Assembly (NCBI GenBank): GCA_003290165.1 | Contig: QNQO01002046.1 | Coordinates: 1 to 64,000, forward strand | Reading direction: 5' to 3' | Length of the DNA stretch: 64,000 nt | Origin: Berberis thunbergii | Taxonomy: Eukaryota > Streptophyta > Magnoliopsida > Ranunculales > Berberidaceae | Shown: positions 52,033-62,538 of the stretch, one piece after another | How positions within the stretch are numbered: the first letter of the stretch is position 1 | Layout: every line of letters begins with the position of its first letter | Translations under genes and position numbers: made by a program | The notes under the pieces: generated by a model | What the model saw: the letters and a program-made list of their open reading frames with translations, nothing else | Database searches by the model: none | Told to the model about the DNA's origin: nothing

Positions 52033-52560
52033 AGCAAAGCGTTTGTTGTTGGATCGATGGGCGTAGAAATAAAGAAAGTGACGGGATTTAAAAGGCGGTG
52101 GGGTGAGCGTGAGGCCGAGACTAATTATGTAATTATAATTTATTAGTGCAAAGAATGTGTCAAGACGACGAGAATATTATCCAAAACAAACATAGACTTA
52201 GACAAAATTTGAAACAGTTTTTTTTCTTTTTATTCTCTATTTTTTTCATCTTTTTATTGAAACAGTTATGTGTTGTCCTTACCATATAGCTAGAATTAAA
52301 TACAAAGATAAAAAAAAATTCACACATACAGATTTCAAATAAAATTTGAACATCAACAAAATTATATTATCCAAAACAAAACAAAAACAAGATTATACCA
52401 GTTTTTCTATTATGATAAAAGGGATTACATTTTTTAAATTTTCAGTTTTTTACTCATAAAAATTAATTTAGCACAAAGGATGGCAACAGGGTCAGCTTTC
52501 TGATGATGGAAAGATTGTTATTTTTTTTTTAATTACATTAATAGCTTGTAGACTCTCATC
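52033..52560. other. Intergenic, LOR promoter side to MITE
   Basis: AT-rich; the right part (AATTTAGCACAAAGGATGG, GTCAGCTTTCTGATGATGG) matches 23612-23645 and 44236-44270, the 3' flank of the B-type genes. No gene seen. Confidence 0.55.
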
Positions 52561-52562
52561 TC

Positions 52563-52892
52563 TGACGGTGTGTTTGGTTGCATGGAATCCTATGTCATGG
52601 AAATTCATGAGGGGATCCCTACACTTTAGACTAAATTGATACATCACTCTACATCTATCATTTGATTTTATGGTGAGAATGAAAATCCCATGATTTTATG
52701 ATCATGAGAATCTCACTCCTTGGTCTCCCAAGGCATGTGATTTCCATGTTTATCGGACTTACATTCTAACCGTTAATCACAAAACCACAAAATCAAATGG
52801 TGAATGTGAAGTGATATATCAATTTAGCCTAAAATATAGGGGCCCTCGTAAATTCTCATGACATAGAATTCCATGCAACCCAACACTCCCTA
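52563..52892. mobile_element. Tourist-like MITE (GGTGTGTTTGGTTGCATGG ends)
   Basis: About 330 bp whose ends are long inverted repeats (left GGTGTGTTTGGTTGCATGGA, right TCCATGCAACCCAACACTCC) and whose middle is also partly palindromic. The site in the paralogous flank at about 44320 (GTCTCTAAGTGGGGATATC) is uninterrupted, suggesting a 3 bp TGA/TAA target site as for PIF/Harbinger MITEs. Confidence 0.75.
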
Positions 52893-53167
52893 ATTGGGGA
52901 TATCGTCCAATTGCAGTAAACATTCTTCAATTAGTTAAAAACCTTAACTTTTGAGACTGTAACTATGTTCAGAGTTCTTCAAACTCACGATTGCGTCCTG
53001 GCTGCTCGAAAGGCTTTTAACATGTACTGTTCCAACATTAATCCTTAATAGAATCCATCTCATTAAGCAAAACATAAATAAATAATAATACACTCCTCGA
53101 CTACAATACATTATACACAACCATCTTTGATTGATCTTCCATCTCAAACATTTTATTGTAATTTTAC
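52893..53167. other. 3' flank of dioxygenase B4
   Basis: Shared with 23700-23960, 44330-44540 and 47675-47870 (CACTCCTCGACTA, ATACATTATA, CATCTCAAACATTTTATTGTAAT). It probably contains the 3' UTR and poly(A) region of the minus-strand gene. Confidence 0.55.
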
Positions 53168-55534
53168 CTAGAGCTTAAAGTGCTTCATAATTTTTTCTGC
53201 ATCATACGAGGGCCACAAGGCTAGATAGGTACTGAGAAATTCCTGATATTTGCATGCTCTGAACTTTGGTGGATTGAGCTCATTGTCAACAACCTCTTGG
53301 CAAGGTTCAATAATGCTCTCTTTCGAAGGACTAAGGAATGTCACAATGGTTGTTCTTGCAACGCTTGAATTAGTCACCGCTCGGTGTTCAGCACTATGCA
53401 AAATCCCATTACTGATAATCTACATCCAAATAAAATACAAGTTCGATTACTTAAAGTTCATTTTTGGAAGAATTTATGTCTATAAGAAGATGTGTAGTCT
53501 GTACCTCTAATTGGTTGCCCAAATTTACCACAAATGTGTTAGGGAGTGGTGCAACGGCTATCCATTCTCCATCTTTCAGTACTTGAAGACCAGGCACATT
53601 TCCTTGGTGAAGAAGGGTGATCGTGTTAGGATCGGTATGCTTTGGTAAACCTAGTGTCATACTAGGGTCTGGACATGGTGGGTAACGATTGATTGACATG
53701 TACTGAATCTTGCTGAGCTCGTTACCATAATCTGAATCGATTCCTAGCCCTTCACAAATTAGCTCCAGCAGTCTCAAACCCAATCTCCTCAGTCCCATCG
53801 TATATATCTCTGTTACATCTCTACAATGGAATGCATCGCCAAATATATAAGTGTGACTAATCACTTACTAATAATATAGACTCAAAGACAGGGGCGGATC
53901 CAGGATTGCAGACAAAGGGGGGCAAAAAAGTTATGGATAATTTAATTTTTAAAATAAATACATAAATATGATTAAAATAGAGTTTTAAAAGTATTACACG
54001 AGAAACATATATAATGAGTCAATGTAGATGCACAGTAAATTTAGGTAAAAGCTTCAAGGATCAAATACTCACTTTGTCAAATCCTAAACAAATTAAATTA
54101 AATTAAAATCAAATATGAAGTTCTCCTGTATAAAGAAATATGATAAATCGGATGCTTATACAAACATGAAATACCGCACCTAAACTTGAACAAATATGAA
54201 ACCAACTCAAAATTTAAATAACTAAACAAATACATACCAATCTAAACATCAAGGTGATTCAACAAATACCCCCAACATAAACATGAAGGCGATTAACAAA
54301 GTATGATTTTTTTTTTATCTCTATTTTTCATTAGAAAAAAACTTTGATTTATGAGCAATTGCAATAAAATAACCTCCTTCTCCTCGGATAAAAGAAACAA
54401 ATTTACGTCCTGGATTTTTTCTCTTTCTATTTGATTGATTAGATTAAACCTTTGAACAAATTTAATAAAATGAAGTTTTTTTTTAATCTTTTTATTAAAT
54501 ACCCAAACTGATATTTCTCTCTTCAAAACCCACTTTAGCTCTATTTTCATCTCATATCTATCTATTTTCATTGAGTTCCTAAAAGACAAGAGGAGAGAAA
54601 CTCTTCTATGAGAAAATCAGAAACTCAGAAACTCAGAGGAACCAGACAAGAGGAGAGAAACTCAGACAAAAGGGACAACATAAATTTTTTAAGGGGGGCA
54701 AGATTAAAATTTTAGACACTTTCATTGATTTTTTTAATAACCTAAGGGGGTCAATTGACCCCCTTACCCAAGCTATAGATCTGCCACTGCTCAAAGATCG
54801 ATAGTCTATGATCACGGTGTAGGGTACGACTAGGCTGAAACAAAATATCAGTGCTTTGTTTTCTTAATTATAGCATTGAGAGAAACCTCTATATCATGGT
54901 GCAGACGATCCAGACTCTATTCATTTAATTGGCATATCAAATAGCTTGCTGATGATTAAGTGCTCAAAGAAATTTATAGAATACCTATAATTTGTTGGTT
55001 TTGAAGGCCATAAGTGTCTAAATTCTTCTATAGGATAAGAAGGATGTTTAAGATTATCCCTCCAGTAATGGACATCTTCTTTGCCATAATTGAGGCTAGT
55101 ATGGACCCTAGTGAGCACCCTGTGGTCATCAGAATATAAATCGATTGCATCATCCCCTGCAGCCATCTGGAAGAATTCCTCCGCGACACTCATCATGTTA
55201 TTAATCATGTTTTCATCAACTCCATGATTAATCACCTACAAAAATAAGCAGTTAATCTTAGAACATTCATTTGCGTACTAATAGTAAAGAACAAATTGTC
55301 AAATATTGAATTATGAATAACCTGAAAGAATCCAAATTCCTTGCTAGCTTTTATGATTTCGTGGACTATATTAGCTCGTTCTCGATCATTATCTCTACTG
55401 AGATCTATTACTGGAATTGATGTACATGCTGGAATGGGACATTTTCCAGGTTGCAATTCAACAGGTAGGATATAGGATTCAGGAACAGAAGATAGGTTTA
55501 ATTTTAATCTGTTTGATAGGAGATTCTCCATCAT
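53168..55534 (-). CDS. H6H-like 2OG-Fe(II) dioxygenase, B type, intact (B4), hAT in intron 2
   Basis: Exons 55322-55534, 54985-55235, 53505-53820 and 53168-53419 give about 343 residues. It starts MMENLLSNRLKLNLSSVPES. Core: NRYPPCPDPSMTLGLPKHTDPN, iron ligands about His216 and Asp218, distal His about 272 (EHRAVTN), Arg-Thr-Thr. Exon 4 has the YLALWPSYDAEKIM form shared with B2. Position 3 of the strand before helix regions reads MGLRRLG where the others have MELRRLG. A 901 bp hAT element occupies intron 2 without touching splice sites, so splicing may still work. TATA-like TATAAATT at about 55621-55628. Confidence 0.9.
53889..54789. mobile_element. hAT transposon (non-autonomous) in intron 2 of B4
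   Basis: 901 bp, flanked by a perfect 8 bp duplication CTCAAAGA (53881-53888, 54790-54797), the hAT hallmark. Ends CAGGGGCGGATCCAGG and, on the other strand, CAGTGGCAGATCTATAG. The neighbouring paralogs (about 45261-45268, 48581-48588) have the single CTCAAAGA. It is AT-rich with no transposase. The G/C-rich subterminal stretch near 54745-54765 matches the hAT end at 284-326. Confidence 0.93.
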
Positions 55535-56972
55535 CCAATAAGTAGTTAGATGCTACAAACTGTATACTGGGATAATGGGATTTGAGTTTTGCTTGGCTTC
55601 AAGAACAGTTACTCAGTGTTAATTTATAGCTAAAATTGGAAAAAGAAAGTTTGACTTTGTTCCATTATTTTAGGACTATTGGTGCTTATTGTCTTTTTCA
55701 TGACATGTTCTCTTTACCAACTCTTGGATAAGATAAAAAAAACAAAAAAAAAACATGTAGAATGGATAAAAACATGTGCAAAACATCTGATGCCTTGTTT
55801 ATCACACATATAAATAAGCATCAGGAAATTACTTGGAAAGCCTGCTTTTCGCTTTCCAATCAAATAGATAAGTGAAGTACTTTAGTCAATAAAATACTAC
55901 TAGATAATCAGGTTTTTGCAGTCACCATGACGTGTGAGAACATTAATTCATGTACTAAATATTGATGAATTATTTTAGGACTATTAGATTATTTTCTTTT
56001 CTGTATCAACTCTTGCCGTAAGATAATCAAACTTAAATAAATGATGGAGAATGGATATAAACATGTGCTAAATATGTGATTCATTTTTTTTATCGGAGAA
56101 ATAAGCATTAGGAAATGACTTCGTAACGCTACTTTCCAATCAAATAGATAATTTAAATTTTTTAACAATATTTTTAATGAATTAAGTTTTTGCAATCAGG
56201 GTGACGTGATATTAATTTATGTATTATTTTAAGACTATTAGTGCTTATTAGTATATAAATAAATCATCAAATACTGATGAATTATTTTAAGACTATTAGT
56301 GCTTATTAGGTTATTTGTATCAACTCTTTTATTAAGATAATGAAAATTAAATAAATAATGGAGAATTGATGTAAGCATGTACTAAATATGTGATTAACTT
56401 CGGAAATGACTTCGAAACCCTACTTTTCAAAAATAGATAATTTAAGTACCTCAGTTCAAAAACAAGAATTAAGTTTTTGCAATCAGGGTGCCGCGTGAAA
56501 ATGATTGAGTCCTTGAGATATGCATTAACATCTTGAGAATTCTATCATTGTACCTGGATCACCCCAATCACCTTAGTAGCAAACTTGATTATCGAAGACC
56601 ACTTGGCATGATCTGGGAGGATGATAAAATCCTCAAGATATGTGTAAACCTTCTCATATCATGCCACGTAATCACTGAAGCATAATTCGTTAACCTTGGC
56701 TACGATGAGAAAAATCTTACCCTACCTATTCGAATTTCAACACGCAACTCGATGAATATCAACGAATAAGGGGACGGATTTCATTGATTTGAGATTAACA
56801 ATTTGTTTAAGCCATAATCAAACCGTCATTAACAGTTGCGCGGTAGTTGACTTTAACCTGCGCCCACTTGGCGCATTTTAGATCTCTCTGCCTCATCGAT
56901 CTCACTCACTTGTTGAAAACACAAACAAATTCAACTCAAAATCTCTCTCTCTCTCTCTTCAAATCAAACCAA
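55535..56972. other. Intergenic between B4 and the prolyl 4-hydroxylase gene
   Basis: The first 900 bp repeat the B-unit upstream sequence; about 56460-56700 repeats the foldback-like stretch of 46600-46830. From about 56850 it becomes the promoter/5' leader of the plus-strand gene, with a (CT)n tract at 56941-56957. This marks the right-hand end of the dioxygenase array. Confidence 0.55.
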
Positions 56973-59900
56973 ATGATCAAATCTAGGGTTAGGGTTTGGC
57001 CATTAACACTCAAATTTCTTATCTGGATCTCACTGTGCCTTCATGTATCTCTCGCGTCTTCACCTTCTTCGCTCATCAGTCTCTCAAAGGTGAAGCAGAT
57101 CTCATGGAAGCCAAGGTAAAGTTCCAACCTGTACATTACAAAGTTCCTTTTTTTACAAAAAATTGATATTCCTACTCATGAAAATGTTGTTTTGATTCTA
57201 ATTTCTACATACAGAGCTTTTGTGTATGAAGGGTTTCTCACGGAGGAAGAATGCGATCACTTGATATCCATTGTGAGTGAGTTCACATTTTGTTTGAATT
57301 GTGTGAATTGGAATTAAAGAATGAAATTTTGTGTTTTGTGGGGTAACTTGATTTGTTTGTGTTGTTGGGATGTAGGCGAAGTCGGAGCTGAAGAGATCCG
57401 CTGTTGCGGATAATCAGTCTGGGAAAAGTAAGCTGAGTGAAGTTCGAACTAGTTCGGGGATGTTCATTAGTAAGGCAAAGGTTGGGTTTTTTTATCTATT
57501 GATCTGTTTCTTGCATTTGTTTGGTGTAGTTTAGAAGTTGGTTGATAAGTTTGTGAATTTGAATTAGCTTTTGTTTGGTAAAATGATTCCTTCCTGATGA
57601 GAAATTAGTGAAATTCTGTAGTTTTAATTATTGGACTAAAGTGAACACTTTACGTAATTTTCAATATCTGCAGACAATGGGATCATTGTGGACTGATTTG
57701 ATCAATTGAGAGAGAGAGGAATCATGTGTAGTTCAGTGTTAAGATTGTCAGGGCTGTCTCTGGGGTAACTTACAAGGTCTAGTGAGTGCAATGTAAATAG
57801 CAAAGGCCGCCATGATGTGGTTGGGACCAGTACCAGTGGATGAATCATGATTGAACCCCCTTAATGAAGAGTTAGGTTGCTTTTTAGCAGTGCATCCAGT
57901 GGGTGGTGCCATGAAGGTGATGTACTTAGAGAACCAATCTACTATCATCAAGTTTGCCACTACATTTTCCACTCTAAGAACCCAAAAGGGGATATAAGAG
58001 CATGGAATCAAGCACTTACTGCTGCCCATAGGAGTAAATTGCCTCCATTTCATGAGACCCAGTTTTTAGATTCTTCACAGAACTGTTCTGTTACAGGATC
58101 TCTTGGTATATATATAGAGTAACTTTAGCCAGAAAGGATGTACATGTTTACTCTCTGTGATGTTGCTGTGCCCATAGGAGTAGTTCTGTTGGCAATCTCT
58201 CTAATTTTTCTATGAAACCTTTTGCAGCTGATGTTCATAGTTTCCACCACGTTTGCTACATTAGTTTATTTTTTCAAGATCAAAACATTGGTTGTATGTT
58301 AGTTTTGTGCATTTTTAGTTTACCTTAGAGCTACTCAAATGTGGAAAGCAAGGTTTTTAAAAAAAATTAATTGTGAATCAAGGCATGGCCCTTTCGTGCG
58401 GCGTGAGGCATAAGTTAGGCGTAAACCTCACTCAATCAGTGTACGATTTAATAACAATCATTTGAATGATGCTAATTTTATCAAATGTTGAAACACTTAT
58501 GAGGCATAAGCCTCAGTTGGTTAAGCATCCACATTGGTTTTCCAAACCCTGAATTGAAAACCAAATTCTCTGTAATGCAGTGGTTTTCTAAATATAAAAA
58601 ATTTGATTAAAAAAAATCAACTCATCTTTACCAAAGTTGGAAATCCGCCAAATATTTTGGAAATTGGATAAAGTAATGGGAGAAGTAGGTACTAACATCG
58701 TATGGTCACCACACCAAGTTTCAAACATGGTATGGTGAATTCGAACATAGAATCTTTGGGCTGGACGAAGTTAGAAACTCTGTCTTCTCATTTTGGGCAA
58801 TCTATTTTGGAAAGTAATGAGTGTGGGATTTGAATTTCCATTCTCGTATTTAGAAATTCTTTTGGAAAGAATGAAGGGTGGGTGCCCTAAGCCTCACACT
58901 AAGGCGAACCTCAAATTTTAGCCTCACAACATTTTTTTAAACCATGGTGGGAAGTGTATCCAATGTTTACTAAGGCTAAATCAGGATTTGAAGCATTTGG
59001 CTTTTAAAAAGGCCAAGCGTAAGCCTAGTTAAGCCTCAGTTTCATATTGAAAATAGTGTTGGGTAAATATTAAAAAATCATAAAGAAATCAATAATAAAA
59101 TGATATTTAGATTAATTCATCAGGCAGTTTATAAATTCACCTATAAAACCATAACATCCCAAAACATCATAAATGAAAGTTAAAGAGTAAGTAGCGTATT
59201 ATTAAAAAAAAATTCTCTTGATTAATTTTTTTTTTCTTTCACGAAAGAGTGGAGACAGTAGTGGCACTAAAAGAGACAAAAAGGCTTATTAAGCATCATT
59301 TTAGGACATCACGGGTTTAAGGAAAGAAGATAAATGCACAAAGGGGTTTGTTTGACCAATTGGATCTCGTAGATTTGAGACTTAAGCCTCACTACGCCTC
59401 TTAAGTTATAAACTTACGAAGGTGTAAATCTTGATGTTAAAACCTCTACTGCATTGCGTACCATAGACGAGTTCCTAATTTTTTGATTTAGTGGTTCCTA
59501 ACTTTTTAGCAGTGCATCCAGTGGTGCCATGAAAGTGGTGTACTTAGAGAACCAATCTACTACCACCAAGTCCGCCACTACATTTTCCACTTTAAGAACC
59601 CAAAATGGGATATAAGAGCATGGATTCAAGCACTCACTGCTTCCCAATCTGTAGAGTACCTAAATTGTCTCCATTTCATGAGACCCAGTTTTAGTTTGTT
59701 CGCAGAACTGCTCTGTTACAACTTACAGGATCTTTTGGTGTAAATATAGGGTAACTCTAGCTAGAAAGGATGTACCTGTTTACTCTCTGTGATGTAGCTG
59801 TACCCATAGAAGTAGTTCTGTTGGCAATCTCTCTAATTTGTCTGCGAAACCTTCTGCAGTTGACGTTCATAGTTTCCATGTTTTTTGTGTCAATTGCTAC

Positions 59901-61526
59901 ATTAGTTTATTTCTTCAAGAACAAAGCATTGGTTCTGTGTTAGTTTTGTGCATTTTTAGTTTAACTTTGGAACTACTTAAATGTTAATCGGGAATTAAGG
60001 CGTGGCCCTTTCATGAGGCGTGAAGGCATAAGCCTCATTGAATTGAGGCATGAGCGGTGAGCCTCACTCATTTGGACCAATTGATTTAATAACAATCATT
60101 TGGATCAAATTTTGAAACACTTATGAGGCATAAGCCTCGGTTCGTTAACCATAAGAGCATCAACATCCACAGTGGTTTTTCAAATTCTGAGCCAAATTCT
60201 TTGCAATGCAGTGGTTTTCTCAATATAGAAAATATGATTAAAAAAACTCATCTTTGCCAAGGTTGGAAATTCACCAAATATTTTGGAAAATGGATAAAGT
60301 AATGGGAGAAGTAGGTACTATTGTACTAACATAGTATGGTCACCATACCAAGAATTCGAACATAGAATCTTTGGGCTGGACGCAGTTAGAAGCTTTCTCT
60401 TCTCATTAGACGAAGTTTCCAACTTCATTGGCAATCTGTTTTGGAAAGTAATCAGTATGGGATTTGGATTTCCATTCTCATATTTTAGAAATTATCTTGG
60501 AAAGAATGAAGGAAACCACCATGGGTCCTCTAAGTTCGCACTAAGGCGAGCCTCAAAACATTTTTTAAAACCGTGGTGGGAAGTGTATCCAATGTTACTA
60601 AGGCTAAATCAGGATTTGAAGCATTGGGCTTTTAAAAAGTCAAGGCGTAAGCTTGGGTTAAGCCTTAATTTCATATTAAAAAAAGTGTTGGGTAAATACT
60701 AAAAAATCATATAGAAATCAAGAATAAAATGATATTTAGATTAATTCATCAAACATAGTTTATAAATTTACCTATAAAAAAAAACGGTTAGAGCTTGGCG
60801 AATGGTATCACTAGGTCATGGGTTCAAACCCAGCTTGCGGCATCTTTATGAGTTCTGGGATCCTATAAAAACCTTGCTTGCCTTTCAAAAATAAAAAATA
60901 AAAAATTCACCTATAAAACCATAACATACCAAAACATCATAACTGAAAGCTAAAAAGTGAGTAGTGTATTATTATTATTTTTTCTTCTTTCACGGAATGG
61001 AGACAGTAGTGGCACAAAAAGAGACAAAAATGCTTATTAAGCATCCTTTTAGGACATAACAAGTTTAAGGAAAGAAGAGAAATGCACAAAAGGGTTTGTT
61101 TGATCCATTGGATCTCTTAGAGTCGAGACTTAAGCCTCACTACGCCTCTTCCAAAGCGTGAGCCTCTTAAGTTATAAACTTACCATGGCATAATTATTGA
61201 TGTTAAACCTACAGTCTTGCTGTCTTACCTACCATAAATGAGTTCCTAATTTTTTGATTTAGTGGTTCTTAATGCTGTCAAATTTTCAGTTGTTTGTTGT
61301 AATATATTATTGACAGTGTGTGTACATCATGGTATACAATTTTCACTTTCGTGTCTGAGTTTCTCTATACCTTCAAAGAAGAGACTTGTTTTTCTGGAAT
61401 TGCACCCTAGGATACTTTTGTTCCATTTCTGAATGCATGATTTCTATAATTGATCTCTTGTTTTGTAGGATTCTATTGTTTCTGGGATAGAAGACAAAAT
61501 TGCAGCATGGACGTTCCTTCCAAAAG
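56973..61526 (+). CDS. Prolyl 4-hydroxylase (P4H), 5' part; gene runs past what I can resolve
   Basis: Exons 56973-57115, 57215-57272, 57376-57480 and 61469-61526 are joined by GT/AG introns in frame. The N-terminus (LTLKFLIWISLCLHVSLASS) is a type II membrane anchor for ER/Golgi. Then come AFVYEGFLTEEECDHLISI, AKSELKRSAVADNQSGKSKL, SEVRTSSGMFISKAK and DSIVSGIEDKIAAWTFLPK, the start of the plant P4H catalytic domain. P4Hs hydroxylate proline in cell-wall glycoproteins (extensins, arabinogalactan proteins) using Fe(II) and 2-oxoglutarate. The exons with the HxD...H iron site are not found before the copia element at 62316, so the gene is either interrupted or continues beyond the window. Intron 3 is about 4 kb through duplication and insertions. 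It is not a relative of the DOXC array beyond the shared chemistry. Confidence 0.88.
57860..57980 (-). pseudogene. Gypsy integrase fragment (copy 1)
   Basis: On the minus strand VANLMIVDWFSKYITFMAPP and TGCTAKK match the start of the Ty3/gypsy integrase core (VVDRFSKY...A type, first catalytic Asp). Only about 40 codons remain. The second copy is at about 59500-59590. Confidence 0.7.
57884..59499. repeat. Intron 3 tandem duplication, copy 1
   Basis: About 1.6 kb (TTTTTAGCAGTGCATCCAGTG ... GAGTTCCTAATTTTTTGATTTAGTGG) repeated with high similarity at 59500-61270. Copy 1 has the empty site (AAATTCACCTATAAAACC, about 59133) of the SINE found in copy 2. Confidence 0.88.
59500..61270. repeat. Intron 3 tandem duplication, copy 2
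   Basis: Second copy of the roughly 1.6 kb unit, with small deletions (for example in the integrase fragment) and the 123 bp SINE insertion at 60780. Confidence 0.88.
60780..60902 (+). mobile_element. tRNA-type SINE
   Basis: 123 bp with an A-box-like TAGAGCTTGGCG (about 60789-60800) and a B box GGTTCAAACC (60821-60830), an internal RNA polymerase III promoter, and an A-rich tail (60886-60902). It is flanked by a 16 bp duplication AAATTYACCTATAAAA (60764-60779, 60903-60918). The duplicate intron copy at about 59130 is the empty site. Confidence 0.9.
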
Positions 61527-61563
61527 GTGCACCATCCACTGAACTTTGTTTACGCCAAATACC

Positions 61564-61573
61564 CCCCACCCCC

Positions 61574-61607
<34 letters not shown>

Positions 61608-61616
61608 TACACACAT
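61564..61616. repeat. C/A tract and (AT)n/(AC)n microsatellite
   Basis: CCCCCCACCCCC, then about 17 A, then (AT)9 and (AC)3. It lies in the intron after the fourth P4H exon. Confidence 0.85.
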
Positions 61617-62065
61617 CATATGCTACCATTGTAAAGTGTGAAACTATCTTCTGTCTATTTAGTCCCTGAGGCTTAATAGAAATGTTAAAGTTTGTAGGTA
61701 TATGCTTGGTCCTTGGTTCTGTTTTCCCTCCAAACTTCGGTGCTTTCCATAATTTTAGGCAATCAACATCGTCATGATTTTTTCTCCCATGTCTCGGGTG
61801 CCTCCAAGATTACCATACTGTTCTCGTCAAGCAACAGCCGCATACAACAAAGAGTCACACCCTGACACGTTTCTTTTTTTTCTTCATATTAAAAATAGTA
61901 ATGAAATAAAAAAAAAAACGTATATTGGTCAACCAAGGCAAATTGCTAGACAAGAATAACAGCACAGGAGAGAAAGAGAGCTAACAACAAAACTAAGTGT
62001 GTTTTTCAGGCTGGCATCACTGCTACTTATATTAGTAGCTCCTCACCTAAAGCGGCTAAGATGTA

Positions 62066-62167
62066 TAATCCCAAGGGATTGGAGAGTAAGGAATTGAAGA
62101 TTAAAATCCTACTAGAGTATCCCAAGGGATTGGAGAGTAAGGAATTGAAGATTAAAATCCTACTAGA
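62066..62167. repeat. 51 bp tandem duplication
   Basis: ATCCCAAGGGATTGGAGAGT...TCCTACTAGAGT occurs twice back to back (about 62067-62117 and 62118-62168). Each unit has a small palindrome CCCAAGGG/CCCTTGGG. No gene seen nearby. Confidence 0.8.
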
Positions 62168-62315
62168 GTTTATTCTTCTGGAAAAAAGCAACAAAAAAAA
62201 AAAAAACAATTTCCCTGCAATCTCATTAGAAAATTAGAAAGTCTCATGTTTACTTTATAGCCAAGTATCAGACAAAATTATGTGCTTTTAGTTCTTACCA
62301 TTATGTATTTGTTTG

Positions 62316-62531
62316 TGACAAGATTATGGCCAAGTTGCCTTTTCATTCATTCATTAGAGATATAAATACCTCAGTCACAATACAATGAGAAATCAAATTA
62401 CAATAGGAAACCTAACAATCAAGGAAACAAATCACCACCCATAGGAAAGTCTTCCAATCCCATACAACTTTTAACCCCGTAAAACTCTAATAGAATATAT
62501 TTTCCTAACAATAGGATATATTTTCCTAATA
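62316..62531 (-). repeat. Copia 3 3' LTR
   Basis: 216 bp; TGACAAGATTATGGCC at the left and ...TTTTCCTAATA at the right match the copia 2 LTR in reverse. Confidence 0.88.
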
Positions 62532-62538
62532 CCCCCCC

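Noticed and set aside
60780..60902. Possible tRNA gene because of the A and B boxes
   Set aside because: There is no cloverleaf acceptor pairing; poly(A) tail and 16 bp duplication show it is a SINE.
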